NCBI GenBank assembly: GCA_963792005.1
Contig: CAWBUG010000002.1
Span: 1,550,001 to 1,614,000, forward strand
Origin: Cybelea sp963792005
Lineage (GTDB): Bacteria; Vulcanimicrobiota; Vulcanimicrobiia; Vulcanimicrobiales; Vulcanimicrobiaceae
Length of the DNA: 64,000 nucleotides
Direction: 5' to 3'
Below the pieces are notes generated by a model that was not told the DNA's origin, ran no database searches, and worked only from the letters and a program-made list of their open reading frames with translations. Each line of letters begins with the position of its first letter. Position 1 is the first letter of the stretch. A program made the translations under genes and the position numbers. Below are positions 35,521-44,040 of this stretch, one piece after another.

Positions 35521-36133
35521 CGGCAGCTTTCGCCGCGCTCGGGTGAACGCCGGGCCGGTATCCGGCGGCAAGAATCGCAACGATGCTCGGCGGTGTGAGT
35601 ACGTCGACCGCCTGACGGGCCGGCCTCGCGCGTCCGCCGACGTAGCAGCCATCCGACCACGCGTAAAGACTTGCGCCCCACAACAGCCATGGCGCACCAT
35701 CCAACGCGATAAAGGCGCCGTCGGGAAGCGCCGCGAGCTCGGCGCGATACGTGCGCTTCTCTTTGCCGGCAAGACGCTCTGCATGCAGGCGAAGGTCCAT
35801 TGCGCCGGCACCGGCATCGCCGCCGTGACACTCGCGCCAGTACGATTGAAATCGCCGGTAATCCTCGCGCCGGCACTCCGCACAGGGACGATGACCCGCG
35901 GCAAGCGCAACGGCCTCGTCGAGAAAGAAGAGCTCCGTATAGCGATGGGGCGTCATCATGGCGCGCCGTCGTCCACGAAACTCCAGCAGGCAGGCAATCC
36001 AGCGTCGAACCTGCCAGCTCCGCACGATCTGTCGCGAACCGTCGTGCAGGATGCCTCGGTTTCCCATCATGAGTCCGCGCCCCGGCAGCGCGACGATCTC
36101 GCCGAACGGCGTGACGCGATTTTGCAGCGCCAT
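35501..36133 (-). CDS. Conserved hypothetical protein with a Cys-x2-Cys motif
   Basis: The 210-residue protein begins MALQNRVTPFGEIVALPGRG and contains FRGRRRAMMTPHRYTELFFLDEAVALAAGHRPCAECRRE. I recall this as a widespread uncharacterised family. The paired cysteines (PCAEC) suggest a small metal site. No catalytic motif is clear. It lies 13 bases from the HNH gene's stop on the same strand, so HNH and this gene may be co-transcribed. Function is unknown. Confidence 0.7.
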   Translation of the reverse strand: MALQNRVTPFGEIVALPGRGLMMGNRGILHDGSRQIVRSWQVRRWIACLLEFRGRRRAMMTPHRYTELFFLDEAVALAAGHRPCAECRREDYRRFQSYWRECHGGDAGAGAMDLRLHAERLAGKEKRTYRAELAALPDGAFIALDGAPWLLWGASLYAWSDGCYVGGRARPARQAVDVLTPPSIVAILAAGYRPGVHPSAAKAAVTWRTL

Positions 36134-36146
36134 CGATTAGAGGCGG

Positions 36147-36677
36147 CTACGTCTCGACGCGTTCGTCGATCGAAACGTTATACAGGAAGAGAAACTTTCC
36201 CCACTCGTCGGGCAGCGTGTTGCGCTTGATTTGAATCCACGGGATATATTTTGGCTGGCGCGGCTTGCGCAGCAGCGTCATGTTTGCTTCGTGCGGAATG
36301 CGATTGTTCTTTCGATTATTGCAGCGCATGCAAGCGCAGACGAGATTCTCCCAGGTCGATTCCCCGCCTCGGCTCTTCGGCGTCACGTGATCGACGGTCA
36401 TCAGGCGTTCGCCCCGCGTCCCGCAATACTGACACGTGTGATCGTCTCGAATCAATACGTTCTTCTTCGTCAGCGCAACTTTTTGCATCGGGCGGCGAAT
36501 GTAATAGAGCATGCGAATGATCGAAGGCATTCGCATGGCGAAGGTGGGCGAAGCCAGCATCCGCCGGCGCCCGTGCAGCATCTCCGCTTTGCCCGCGAAT
36601 ATCAGCTTGACCGCGCGCTGAAAACTCGTGACGTTCAACGCCTCGTAGGTAGAGTTGAGGACGAGCACCTCGCTCAT
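36147..36677 (-). CDS. HNH endonuclease
   Basis: The 176-residue protein has a core HNH nuclease with CQYCGTRGERLMTVDHVTPKSRGG, then ENLVCACMRCNNRKNNR. The first and second Cys pairs bind zinc and the DHV histidine is the catalytic residue. The N-terminal extension (VLVLNSTYEALNVTSFQRAVKLIFAGKAEML) is typical of a family of small free-standing HNH proteins in many bacteria with unknown DNA target. Its ATG lies only eight bases from a perfect 120-base duplication, so its 5' region was changed by that event. Confidence 0.92.
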   Translation of the reverse strand: MSEVLVLNSTYEALNVTSFQRAVKLIFAGKAEMLHGRRRMLASPTFAMRMPSIIRMLYYIRRPMQKVALTKKNVLIRDDHTCQYCGTRGERLMTVDHVTPKSRGGESTWENLVCACMRCNNRKNNRIPHEANMTLLRKPRQPKYIPWIQIKRNTLPDEWGKFLFLYNVSIDERVET

Positions 36678-36684
36678 AAAGCCC

Positions 36685-36951
36685 GCGAGGCGCGAAGTGC
36701 CGAGCTATTAACGTGGGGGCCCACGCCGCGATAGTCGGCGTGGGGGCGCGCAGCGAAGATTTCGTCGCTGCGCAGCAGGTGCCGAAAGCGCAGCGAAGCG
36801 CCGAGCGAGGCGCGAAGTGCCGAGCTATTAACGTGGGGGCCCACGCCGCGATAGTCGGCGTGGGGGCGCGCAGCGAAGATTTCGTCGCTGCGCAGCAGGT
36901 GCCGAAAGCGCAGCGAAGCGCCGAGCGAGGCGCGAAGTGCCGAGCTATTAA
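36685..36951. repeat. Tandem repeat: two perfect 120-bp units plus a 27-bp third
   Basis: Units at 36685-36804 and 36805-36924 are identical base for base; 36925-36951 repeats the first 27 bases. Each unit contains two stem-loops. One is a nine-base-pair stem, CCCACGCCG/CGGCGTGGG, around a seven-base loop (CGATAGT); the other is an eight-base-pair stem, CGCAGCGA/TCGCTGCG. As 120 is a multiple of three, frames stay open through it on both strands, but I see no gene. It sits in the gap between the HNH gene and the small DUF1844-like gene. The core GCGCGAAGT also occurs in the element at 3104. Confidence 0.93.
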
Positions 36952-36976
36952 AGTGAGGCACTTTAGGTGCCTCGCT
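36952..36976 (-). terminator. Stem-loop at the stop of the 95-residue gene
   Basis: A ten-pair stem (AGTGAGGCAC with AGCGAGGCAC on the opposite arm, one G-U) surrounds a five-base loop that holds part of the stop codon. The stop triplet of the gene at 36963 sits at the loop. Only TT follows on the minus strand, so it is a weak intrinsic terminator or a transcript-end stabiliser. Confidence 0.5.
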
Positions 36977-37250
36977 TCTTAACGAACGTTAATCGCGTTT
37001 CGGTCAGCATCTGCGTTATTGCCAACCGCTGCTCGGATGGCAAACGTTCTTTCACCCGTTCGAATGCAGCGCCGGCGACGTCGATCGCGATCTCGGCGGA
37101 GAGATGATCGGCCTCTGTTCCGTTTTCTTCGGTGAGGTACGCGTGTGCCGCGAGCGCGAGCGTTGCGATCACCTCGCTGATCAAAGGCTCGATGGGCGGA
37201 ATTTGCCCTTGAAAGCCTCCCTCTACGTCGGAGGCGGTCCGGGTGGACAT
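36963..37250 (-). CDS. Small DUF1844-like protein
   Basis: This 95-residue protein has PIEPLISEVIATLALAAHAYLTE, ADHLSAEIAIDVAGAAFERVKERL and a closing MLTETRLTFVKKRG. The spacing resembles the DUF1844 family (Ala/Leu helix, a Lys-rich helix after Ile-Asp, then a Leu/Arg end). It is probably cytoplasmic and helical. The assignment is tentative. It is read from the same strand as pdxT and starts about 12 bases after its stop, so it may lie in the pdxS-pdxT operon. Confidence 0.6.
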   Translation of the reverse strand: MSTRTASDVEGGFQGQIPPIEPLISEVIATLALAAHAYLTEENGTEADHLSAEIAIDVAGAAFERVKERLPSEQRLAITQMLTETRLTFVKKRGT

Positions 37251-37262
37251 CTCGAGGTTGAG

Positions 37263-37868
37263 TTACGCCGCTGTCGTCGCCTTTTCTTGCCGGCGGACCA
37301 TTTCGAGAAAGTAGCGGTGGACGCGCGGGTCGCTTCCGAGCTCGGGATGGAACGAGGTTGCGAGCACGTTGCGCTCTCGCACCATAACGCCGTGGCCGTC
37401 GCGTTCGGCGAGGAGTTCGACTCCGGGGCCGCAACGCTCGATCCACGGAGCGCGAATGAAGATCGCGTGGAACGGCGCGTCGCCGAGCGCGGGAATCGCC
37501 AGCTCCACCTCCGCCGAGTCGTTCTGCCGTCCGAAGGCGTTGCGCCGAACCGTAATGTCGAGCAGGTTCAGCGTCGGTTGGTCCAGATCGGCGACCTCGC
37601 GCGCCGCGACGATCATTCCCATGCACGTGCCCCAGAGCGGCATGCCGCTTTGGACGCGCTCCACGATAGGTCGCGCGAGATGCGCGCGCTCCAAGAGCTT
37701 TACCACCGTCGTAGACTCCCCGCCCGGAATGATCAGCGCTTCAACGCCGCTCAAATCCGACGGATTCTTTACGGTAACGGCGCGGGCGCCGACGCGTTCG
37801 AGCGCGGCGCGGTGTTCCGCGACGTCGCCCTGAAGTGCAAGAACCCCGACGGTCGGCCTAGTTGCCAC
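37263..37868 (-). CDS. pdxT: Pyridoxal 5'-phosphate synthase, glutaminase subunit
   Basis: PdxT releases ammonia from glutamine for PdxS. PGGESTTVVKLL (residues 49-59) forms the oxyanion strand, Cys82 in WGTCMGM is the nucleophile, and the His/Glu partners sit in SFHPELG. Length is 201 residues from the GTG at 37868, which overlaps the pdxS stop by 11 bases and begins (Met/Val)-Ala-Thr-Arg-Pro-Thr-Val-Gly. Longer frame extensions upstream are pdxS anti-frames. It depends on PdxS for full activity. Confidence 0.94.
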   Translation of the reverse strand: MATRPTVGVLALQGDVAEHRAALERVGARAVTVKNPSDLSGVEALIIPGGESTTVVKLLERAHLARPIVERVQSGMPLWGTCMGMIVAAREVADLDQPTLNLLDITVRRNAFGRQNDSAEVELAIPALGDAPFHAIFIRAPWIERCGPGVELLAERDGHGVMVRERNVLATSFHPELGSDPRVHRYFLEMVRRQEKATTAA

Positions 37869-38748
37869 GTGGGGCGAGCAGCTGCGATTCGTCGAGCGAG
37901 CGAATGTCGAGACCCGGCATGGCCTCCGAGATGCCCAACGACCGGCACGCTTCCAGGACGACGCTTGGCTCGTTGCAGTGCGTGGTTGCGTCGACGATCG
38001 CCTGGGCGAAGCGCTTGGGATCCTTCGATTTAAAAATGCCGCTGCCCACGAAGATACCCTCGGCACCGAGCTGCATCACGAGTGCGGCGTCGGCCGGCGT
38101 CGCAACGCCGCCGGCGCAGAAGAGCACGACCGGGAGTTTTCCGTTCGCGGCGACGTCTGCGACGAGCTCGAATGGCGCGCCGAGATCCCGCGCGCGAGAG
38201 ACGAGTTCTTCTTTTGGAGCGACCGTCAACTCACGAATCGAGTCGCCGATCGCGCGCATGTGCCGCACGGCCTCGACGATGTTTCCGCTGCCCGCTTCGC
38301 CTTTGCTGCGAATCATTGCCGCGCCTTCGGCGATTCGTCGCAACGCCTCGCCAAGGTCGCGCGCGCCGCAAACGAACGGGGTGGTGAAGGCGTGCTTGTC
38401 CACGTGATACTTGTCGTCCGCCGGCGTCAGTACTTCCGACTCGTCGATGTAGTCGACGCCGAGCTGCTGCAAGACCTGCGCCTCGGCGAAATGGCCGATG
38501 CGCACCTTGGCCATCACCGGAATGGTCACGGCATCCATGATCCCGCGAATCAAGTCGATCGCGCTCATGCGGGCAACGCCTCCAGCCGCCCGAATATCGG
38601 CGGGAATCCGTTCGAGCGCCATCACCGCGACCGCGCCCGCCTCTTGGGCGATCGCCGCGTGTTCGGGCGTCACGACGTCCATAATGACGCCGCCCTTGAG
38701 CATCTGCGCGAGCCCGCGCTTGACCGTTACCGTCCCCGTGCTTTCCAT
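37858..38748 (-). CDS. pdxS: Pyridoxal 5'-phosphate synthase, lyase subunit
   Basis: PdxS makes PLP from ribose-5-phosphate, glyceraldehyde-3-phosphate and ammonia. Lys81 in PVMAKVRIGHFAEAQ forms the first imine, and Asp24 (IMDVVTPEHA) is present. The family block YIDESEVLTPADD and PVVLFCAGGVATPADAAL are intact. Length is 296 residues. Its stop overlaps pdxT, giving the usual pdxS-pdxT pair. The nearby MocR regulator at 6.7-8.2 kb is of a type that sometimes controls this pathway, though not adjacent here. Confidence 0.96.
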   Translation of the reverse strand: MESTGTVTVKRGLAQMLKGGVIMDVVTPEHAAIAQEAGAVAVMALERIPADIRAAGGVARMSAIDLIRGIMDAVTIPVMAKVRIGHFAEAQVLQQLGVDYIDESEVLTPADDKYHVDKHAFTTPFVCGARDLGEALRRIAEGAAMIRSKGEAGSGNIVEAVRHMRAIGDSIRELTVAPKEELVSRARDLGAPFELVADVAANGKLPVVLFCAGGVATPADAALVMQLGAEGIFVGSGIFKSKDPKRFAQAIVDATTHCNEPSVVLEACRSLGISEAMPGLDIRSLDESQLLAPRGN

Positions 38749-38794
38749 ATTCCTATCTTAACAGCCGACCCCAATCGGAACCTGCGCGCCGATT

Positions 38795-39256
38795 TTAGGG
38801 TGGCGCTTCGCTCGGCGCCGAGCTCGGTTCGGCGGTTGGCGGCCCGGGCGATCCCGACTCCTGCGCCGACGGAAGCGCCGAGGGCGACGAGGTGGGCAGC
38901 GGTTGCTGCCTCCAAATCGGGACGTTCGGATTGGGCGTCGCCGTCGGAACCGGTGTGGGTGTGGGTTTCGGCGTGGGCGCGAGCGTCGGCAGGGGCTGGG
39001 GAGGAACGCGCGGGTCGGGAAAGTGCGGATCGCCGGCGGCCGAGAGCGCTTGCGAGCGTTTCCAATCGGGCCCGTAGGCTTGCGGACTCGCGTTGGGCGC
39101 CGGCGTTACCGCTTGGGGAAGAACCGACTGGAGCGACTGCTCGTTTGCCTGGCCGATGACGCGGTTGCCCATCCGCTCGCCGACCGCGACCGCGACGAGC
39201 AGAACCGCCGCACCGGCGGCAAGCACGATCGTCGCGAACCGGGTCGAGGGCTGCAT
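38795..39256 (-). CDS. Membrane-anchored proline-rich protein
   Basis: The 153-residue product has an N-terminal membrane anchor (FATIVLAAGAAVLLVAVAV) and a tail dominated by Pro, Thr, Ser and Ala (PTPKPTPTPVPTATPNPN and SAPSEAPP). This kind of linker crosses the envelope or sits outside the cell and is natively disordered. No enzyme domain is visible. It follows the glycosidase gene after a short gap of four bases, so it is probably co-transcribed with it. Confidence 0.65.
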   Translation of the reverse strand: MQPSTRFATIVLAAGAAVLLVAVAVGERMGNRVIGQANEQSLQSVLPQAVTPAPNASPQAYGPDWKRSQALSAAGDPHFPDPRVPPQPLPTLAPTPKPTPTPVPTATPNPNVPIWRQQPLPTSSPSALPSAQESGSPGPPTAEPSSAPSEAPP

Positions 39257-39260
39257 CGGT

Positions 39261-41705
39261 CTAGACTCGAGCCAGCGGACGAACGACGTCGAGTTTTGCC
39301 GCGCGCGCCTTGCGATCGCTCGGCTTTCCGATCAGGTGCACTTCACGCAGCTCCCCGGCGGCCATGTCGACGCGCGCCGTATGTCCGCGAAACTCGATCA
39401 AGACGTCGCGCGCGCGATCGAGCTGGTTGCCGACGAAGATCCGCACCGCACCCGCATCGTCCTCAAATGCGATTGCGCCGACCTCGACCGGTGAGGTCGC
39501 GACTTCGTCGCTGACGTCGCGACCGGCGTGAATGCACGTGAAAGGCTCCTCCGCCGAGAGCTCGGGCATGTCACCGTAAATTGTGTCGCTGCGCAGATCG
39601 ACGACGTAGGTGCAGCGCCGTCCGCCCCAGTGAACGCGCGCCGCCGCAACCCACTGCCAGCCCTTGGGCCGAAGCGGGGCGAGATGCGGGCGCCCGCTCG
39701 TGCGATAACCGTTGAGTCCCCCAACGGTCTCCGCTACCGCCCACAGATACTTCGCACCGGTCCAAGGCGAGAGATACATTCCGCGGTTGCTCAACGATCC
39801 GCCGTCGAACCACTCGGCAAACTCACCAGGCACCGTGTTGCGCGGGCTTCCTCCCTCCATTGCGGCGTAGGAAACGTTGAGAAAGTGCACGGCTTCGTCG
39901 GTCATTCCGTTGCGCGCGAGGGCGACCGCGCACCAAATCGTCAGATCGGGCCAGATGCCGCCGAGCAGCCCGAATCCATATGACGGAAAGTACCAGGCAT
40001 CGGCGGTCGAGATCGTGCGAAGTCCGACCGGCGTGACGAAATCAGCTTCCAAAAGACGCGTGAGAATCGCGCGCCGCTGCGCCGGATCGGCGATGCCGAA
40101 GAGGACCGGAAAGATCTCGTCCGCGGTGAAGTTGTCTTGGTAGTTGCGGTCTTGATCGTAGTTGAGCACGAACGCGCCGGTGTCGTCGTTGAAGAGAAAG
40201 TCCATCATCGCTTCGCGCATCCGTTGCGCCTCGCCGCTATATCGTTCCCAGTGGTCGTTTCGGCCGACGACGGCGCAGAGCATCGCGGCGGCTTCGAGCG
40301 CGTAAACCGCTTCGGCGTTTATCTCCGTCACGGCGCCGTCGAGCGTGTAATAGGGAATGATGTTCCGCCACGAGGAGATACCGTACATGTCGACGCCTTT
40401 GGCGCGGCAGTTGATGAGCCCGTTTTCGTCGCGTTGCGTCAGCATGTAATCGGTGAGCTTGATCACCAGGCCGATGCGTTCGCGCACCCACGCATCGTCG
40501 AGCGTAGCATTATAATGATGCAACATCGCGACGAGGTGCAGCGGCGTGTCGTCGTTGATGTTGAGGTCGTAGTCGGTCTTATATCCGCTGACGCCGCGCA
40601 CGTATTCGATCATCAAGCCGCTCTCCTCGACGGCCGCATTGAACACTTCGAGCGCGTTGCGGCTGAACTCCGGCCAAAAATAGTCGAAGCCGTGGACCAT
40701 CCAGGACGTATCGCGCGAGACCAGTATGTCGGAGGGCGGCGCGTTCGTCGCGCCCCAGCCGTGGGGATACTCCTTGACGATGCGCAGCATGTTCGCCTTG
40801 GCCCACGCGACGCCGCGGCTGATCTCCGGCGACGGCACGAGAAACCGCGCGTCGGCAAGCCGTTCGGTAAAATACCCTTGGGTATGGTGGAGCGCGCGTC
40901 GGTCGCTCAAGAGCGCTTCGAGCACCGGCCGGCTCTTCTCCGTTCCGTCCTTGTGGTAGACGACGGCGAGGCGCAGCGACTCCCGCGCTCCGGCGGCTAC
41001 CTTGATCCGGTACTCGAACGCACCGAAGATCCGCCGGCTGACCAGTTCGGCCTGCGCTGGGGTGACGTCGTCCAGCGTACCCGGCGACGCTTCCTTAGCG
41101 AGCGTGCCTCGCCGCATCGACTTGAGCAATACCTGTTCCCGCAGCGACAGCTCGACGGCTACCGGGTCGCGCGATCCTCCCCACCAGCGCTCGCCTCCCG
41201 TCTCGAGATTTTTCGAGCACATGAAACGGCCGTCATTCCACGCGCGCACCTCGTGTTCGGGCTCGCCGTAGAAGCGCTGCCCCACGAGCATCGCCCAGGG
41301 AAAGACGCCCACCTCGATCTCTTCCGCGCCGGGATTGTAGAGCGTAACGTCGACGACGAACGAGACGGCGCGATCGAATCCGGAACCGAAGGGCACGAAA
41401 AAGGCCTCGGTGACGTGAATGCGGTGAGCGAGGGTAAACTCGGAGATCTGCGCGTACGGCAGAAAGGTTAGATCGCGCTCGATCTGATGCGGAAACGAGG
41501 TGCGGTCGCCGATACGGTAGGCGATGTGATGCGTGCCGAAGATGATCTGATCGGTATCCGCATCCCAAAGGCCGCGCACCCCGCCCTTTGCGGTCGATTG
41601 CGCGTACGTCTTGAAGTTACCGAGGAGCAGCCCGTACGGCGTTTGGGATTCGTGCAAGACGTAAGCGCAGAACTCGTTTCGTTGCGCATCGTAACTCAAA
41701 CCCAT
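39261..41705 (-). CDS. Six-hairpin glycosidase-like protein
   Basis: This 814-residue protein has an N-terminal beta-sandwich (first 270 residues) and an (alpha/alpha)6 domain with SRDTSWMVHGFDYFW, NINDDTPLHLVAMLHHY, NAEAVYALEAAAMLC and FPSYGFGLLGGIWPDL. PGEFAEWFDGGSLSNRG may hold the general-acid glutamate. A beta-sandwich C-terminal section closes it. The nearest families I know are amylo-alpha-1,6-glucosidase/GH63-like or GH94-type, but I cannot pick between them. No signal peptide, so cytoplasmic glycogen or glucan processing is a reasonable inference only. It diverges from ispE. Confidence 0.82.
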   Translation of the reverse strand: MGLSYDAQRNEFCAYVLHESQTPYGLLLGNFKTYAQSTAKGGVRGLWDADTDQIIFGTHHIAYRIGDRTSFPHQIERDLTFLPYAQISEFTLAHRIHVTEAFFVPFGSGFDRAVSFVVDVTLYNPGAEEIEVGVFPWAMLVGQRFYGEPEHEVRAWNDGRFMCSKNLETGGERWWGGSRDPVAVELSLREQVLLKSMRRGTLAKEASPGTLDDVTPAQAELVSRRIFGAFEYRIKVAAGARESLRLAVVYHKDGTEKSRPVLEALLSDRRALHHTQGYFTERLADARFLVPSPEISRGVAWAKANMLRIVKEYPHGWGATNAPPSDILVSRDTSWMVHGFDYFWPEFSRNALEVFNAAVEESGLMIEYVRGVSGYKTDYDLNINDDTPLHLVAMLHHYNATLDDAWVRERIGLVIKLTDYMLTQRDENGLINCRAKGVDMYGISSWRNIIPYYTLDGAVTEINAEAVYALEAAAMLCAVVGRNDHWERYSGEAQRMREAMMDFLFNDDTGAFVLNYDQDRNYQDNFTADEIFPVLFGIADPAQRRAILTRLLEADFVTPVGLRTISTADAWYFPSYGFGLLGGIWPDLTIWCAVALARNGMTDEAVHFLNVSYAAMEGGSPRNTVPGEFAEWFDGGSLSNRGMYLSPWTGAKYLWAVAETVGGLNGYRTSGRPHLAPLRPKGWQWVAAARVHWGGRRCTYVVDLRSDTIYGDMPELSAEEPFTCIHAGRDVSDEVATSPVEVGAIAFEDDAGAVRIFVGNQLDRARDVLIEFRGHTARVDMAAGELREVHLIGKPSDRKARAAKLDVVRPLARV

Positions 41706-41783
41706 TCAATAATGGTTCCTTGGCAGGTATGCGGCATGGAGCGCAAAGGCGCCTCCTCACGCGACGGCAAACGGAAGGTCGAA

Positions 41784-42677
41784 ATGCTGACCCTGCGGGC
41801 GCCGGCGAAGATCAACCTTACCCTCGAGGTACTCGGCCGGCGTGACGACGGATATCACGCAATTCGCAGCGTGATGGTGCCGCTCGAGTTAGCAGACGAA
41901 CTGACCATCGCGCCGAGCGGCGAGTTCGGCTTTACCTGCGACCGCCTCGAGCTCGGAGACGAACGCAATCTTGCCGTCGCCGCGTTTCGCTCGCTCGGCG
42001 ACGTCGCACCGGTGCGAATGGAGCTGCGCAAGCGAATCCCGGTTCAGGCCGGGCTGGGCGGCGGATCGAGCGACGCCGCAGCCGTGCTTCGTGCGGGAAT
42101 GGAGGGCGCTTTCGGCTCTCTCTCCGGGCGCGATTGGTTGCGCCTCGCTCGCGCGCTCGGATCGGACGTACCGTTCTTTCTCACCGGGACGGCGGCGCTC
42201 GTCGAAGGAACCGGGGAACGCGTTACCCCGGCAGGTTCCATTCCGCACTGGCACGCTGCAATCGTCAAGCCGCCGGTCACCGTTTCGACGGCGGCGGCGT
42301 ACGAGCAGCTCGATCGGGTGCATCGTCCGCAGCGCCCGCGCAACGACTGCGTTTCGATCGCCATGATCGAAGCGCTGCAGCGGGCCGATTTCGCGCGGGT
42401 CGAGTCGCTGCTCTCCAACGACTTTCAGCATCCGATCGCGTCGGGGAACGTCGAGATCGCGACGGCGATCGCGGCGCTGCGCGCGGCAGGCGCGACGAAC
42501 GTTCTGCTCGCGGGATCCGGGTCGTGCGTCTTTACGCTCGCGCCCGAGCGAGCGCCGATCGAGCGCGTTCTCGCGCGGCTCGATCTTCCGCCGGGTTACG
42601 AGACGTTCGCAACGGCGTTTGCAACCGCTCCGCAGTGGCGCCCTTCGGTGCCGCTTCGCGCTGCTCGCGATGATTGA
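41784..42677 (+). CDS. ispE: 4-diphosphocytidyl-2-C-methyl-D-erythritol kinase
   Basis: This GHMP-family kinase acts in the MEP isoprenoid pathway. LRAPAKINLTLEVLGRRDDGYH forms the substrate side and PVQAGLGGGSSDAAAVLRAG is the ATP-binding glycine motif; the third GHMP motif is LLAGSGSCVFTL. I chose the ATG at 41784, because GGAAGG lies six bases upstream; an in-frame ATG at 41736 lacks this. Length is 297 residues. It overlaps the MobA-like gene by eight bases, a coupling not seen in common ispE neighbourhoods. Confidence 0.94.
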   Translation: MLTLRAPAKINLTLEVLGRRDDGYHAIRSVMVPLELADELTIAPSGEFGFTCDRLELGDERNLAVAAFRSLGDVAPVRMELRKRIPVQAGLGGGSSDAAAVLRAGMEGAFGSLSGRDWLRLARALGSDVPFFLTGTAALVEGTGERVTPAGSIPHWHAAIVKPPVTVSTAAAYEQLDRVHRPQRPRNDCVSIAMIEALQRADFARVESLLSNDFQHPIASGNVEIATAIAALRAAGATNVLLAGSGSCVFTLAPERAPIERVLARLDLPPGYETFATAFATAPQWRPSVPLRAARDD

Positions 42678-43425
42678 TGCGATCGTCCTCGCCGGCGGAC
42701 CGCTCGACGACGTCGCGCGCTTACAGCCGGGCGCCCCGAACAAGGCCTTCGTCGAGATCGGAGGAGCAACGCTCGTGGGACGTGTCATCGCGGCGTTACG
42801 CGCCGCAAGGAGCGTGCGGCGGATCGTCGCCGTCGCGCCACCCTCCATGAACGGCCATCCCGGTCTCTCGCAAGCCGACGAGTTGCGACCCGACGGCGTA
42901 CGAATTACCGAGAGCCTCCGAAACGGGCTTGCGGGCTTCGACCCGGACGCCGACGTGCTCATCGTCGCGTCCGATCTGCCCGTGATCGCCGCGCCGGCAA
43001 TCGACGACTTCGTTTCCCGGCTGCAGCCTCTCGGAGCCGACGTCGTCTATGGATGCGTCGAAAAGCGAACCCACCTCGACCGGTTTCCCGGCGTCCCGCA
43101 CACGTGGGCTCGGATGCGCGACGGAACCTTCTGCGGCGGGGGTATCGTCGCGCTCAAACCGCGCGCGCTTCCCCTGCTCGAGCGCTTCATCGAACGGCTC
43201 GGTGCCGCCCGCAAGTACCCGTTTCGACTTGCCTCCTTCTTCGGATGGGATCTTCTGGCGAGCTTCGCGATCGGGCGGCTGACCATTGCGACGGCAGAGG
43301 CCCGCGCCTCAAGAATTCTCGGCGCGCCGGTTCGGGCGCTCGTCTCGCCCTATCCGGAGACGGCCGTCAACGTCGATCGTACGAGCGACGTCGCGCTCGC
43401 GCGACGGCTCGTCACCCGTGGCTAG
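42670..43425 (+). CDS. MobA-like nucleotidyltransferase
   Basis: This 251-residue protein opens with IDAIVLAGGPLDD, the Gly-rich nucleotide loop of MobA-like NTP transferases. NKAFVEIGGATLVGRVIAAL, VLIVASDLPVIAAPAIDDFV (metal-binding Asp) and FCGGGIVALKP follow. The start is an ATG that overlaps the ispE TGA. Members of this superfamily attach a nucleotide to a cofactor or sugar phosphate. The substrate is not known here; an isoprenoid-related or molybdenum-cofactor role are both open. The translational coupling to ispE is what makes it interesting. Confidence 0.82.
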   Translation: MIDAIVLAGGPLDDVARLQPGAPNKAFVEIGGATLVGRVIAALRAARSVRRIVAVAPPSMNGHPGLSQADELRPDGVRITESLRNGLAGFDPDADVLIVASDLPVIAAPAIDDFVSRLQPLGADVVYGCVEKRTHLDRFPGVPHTWARMRDGTFCGGGIVALKPRALPLLERFIERLGAARKYPFRLASFFGWDLLASFAIGRLTIATAEARASRILGAPVRALVSPYPETAVNVDRTSDVALARRLVTRG

Positions 43426-43440
43426 ACGTAACGGGTACCG

Positions 43441-44004
43441 TTAAGGCGAGCGCCACCGCTTGAAAAGCTCGTTGGCGATGCCGAACTGATCGAGCGCCTT
43501 TCCTACCGTATGCGCGATGATGTCGTCGACGCTCTGCGGATTGGCATACATTGCGGGAACCGGGGGAAGAATCACCGCGCCGATCTCCGCAAGTTGAGCG
43601 AGCGCTCGCAGGTGGCCGAGGTGCAGCGGCGTTTCCCGAACCGCCAAAACGAGCCGCCGCTTCTCCTTCAAACAAACGTCGGCTGCGCGAACCAGGAGAT
43701 TGGAGTTGATCGAATACGCCATGGCGCTGGCGCTCTTCATCGAGCACGGGATCACCAGCATTCCGTCGGTGAGAAACGAACCGCTGGAGATCGCCGCGGC
43801 GAGATCGTCGTCGCGGTGCGCGACGTCGGCGAGCGCTTCGAAGTCCTCGGCCGACATGTCCGTTTCGAGCTCGATCGTGCGCCGTGCCGATCCCGTTAGG
43901 ACGAGATGCGTTTCAACGCCTCCGATTGCCCGCAGCGCTTGCAATGCCATGTAGCCGTAGAGACTGCCGCTTGCACCGGTGATCCCGATGATGATCCGCC
44001 GCAT
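43441..44004 (-). CDS. ubiX: Flavin prenyltransferase (UbiX/Pad1 family)
   Basis: This 187-residue protein begins MRRIIIGITGASGSLYG. It contains LVIPCSMKSASAMAYSINSNLLVRAADV, VRETPLHLGHLRALAQLAEIGAVILPP and VDDIIAHTVGKALDQFG, all family hallmarks. UbiX prenylates FMN to make the prFMN cofactor for UbiD-type decarboxylases. No ubiD lies in this window, so the client is elsewhere. It is divergent from the nuclease gene, starts about 37 bases apart, and faces the MobA-like gene's stop. A long upstream frame extension is anti-sense. Confidence 0.94.
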   Translation of the reverse strand: MRRIIIGITGASGSLYGYMALQALRAIGGVETHLVLTGSARRTIELETDMSAEDFEALADVAHRDDDLAAAISSGSFLTDGMLVIPCSMKSASAMAYSINSNLLVRAADVCLKEKRRLVLAVRETPLHLGHLRALAQLAEIGAVILPPVPAMYANPQSVDDIIAHTVGKALDQFGIANELFKRWRSP

Positions 44005-44040
44005 CCGAAGGCGGTTATACGTTGGCTGCAGGGGCGCCTG

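Noticed and set aside
36678..36962. CRISPR-like array
   Set aside because: The repeat is 120 bases, copies are directly joined with no spacers, and no cas gene is near.
36674..36982. Open frames of about 90-95 residues on both strands through the 120-bp repeat
   Set aside because: The frames are open only because 120 is divisible by three, and both strands show the same effect. There is no start with a ribosome site or family match.
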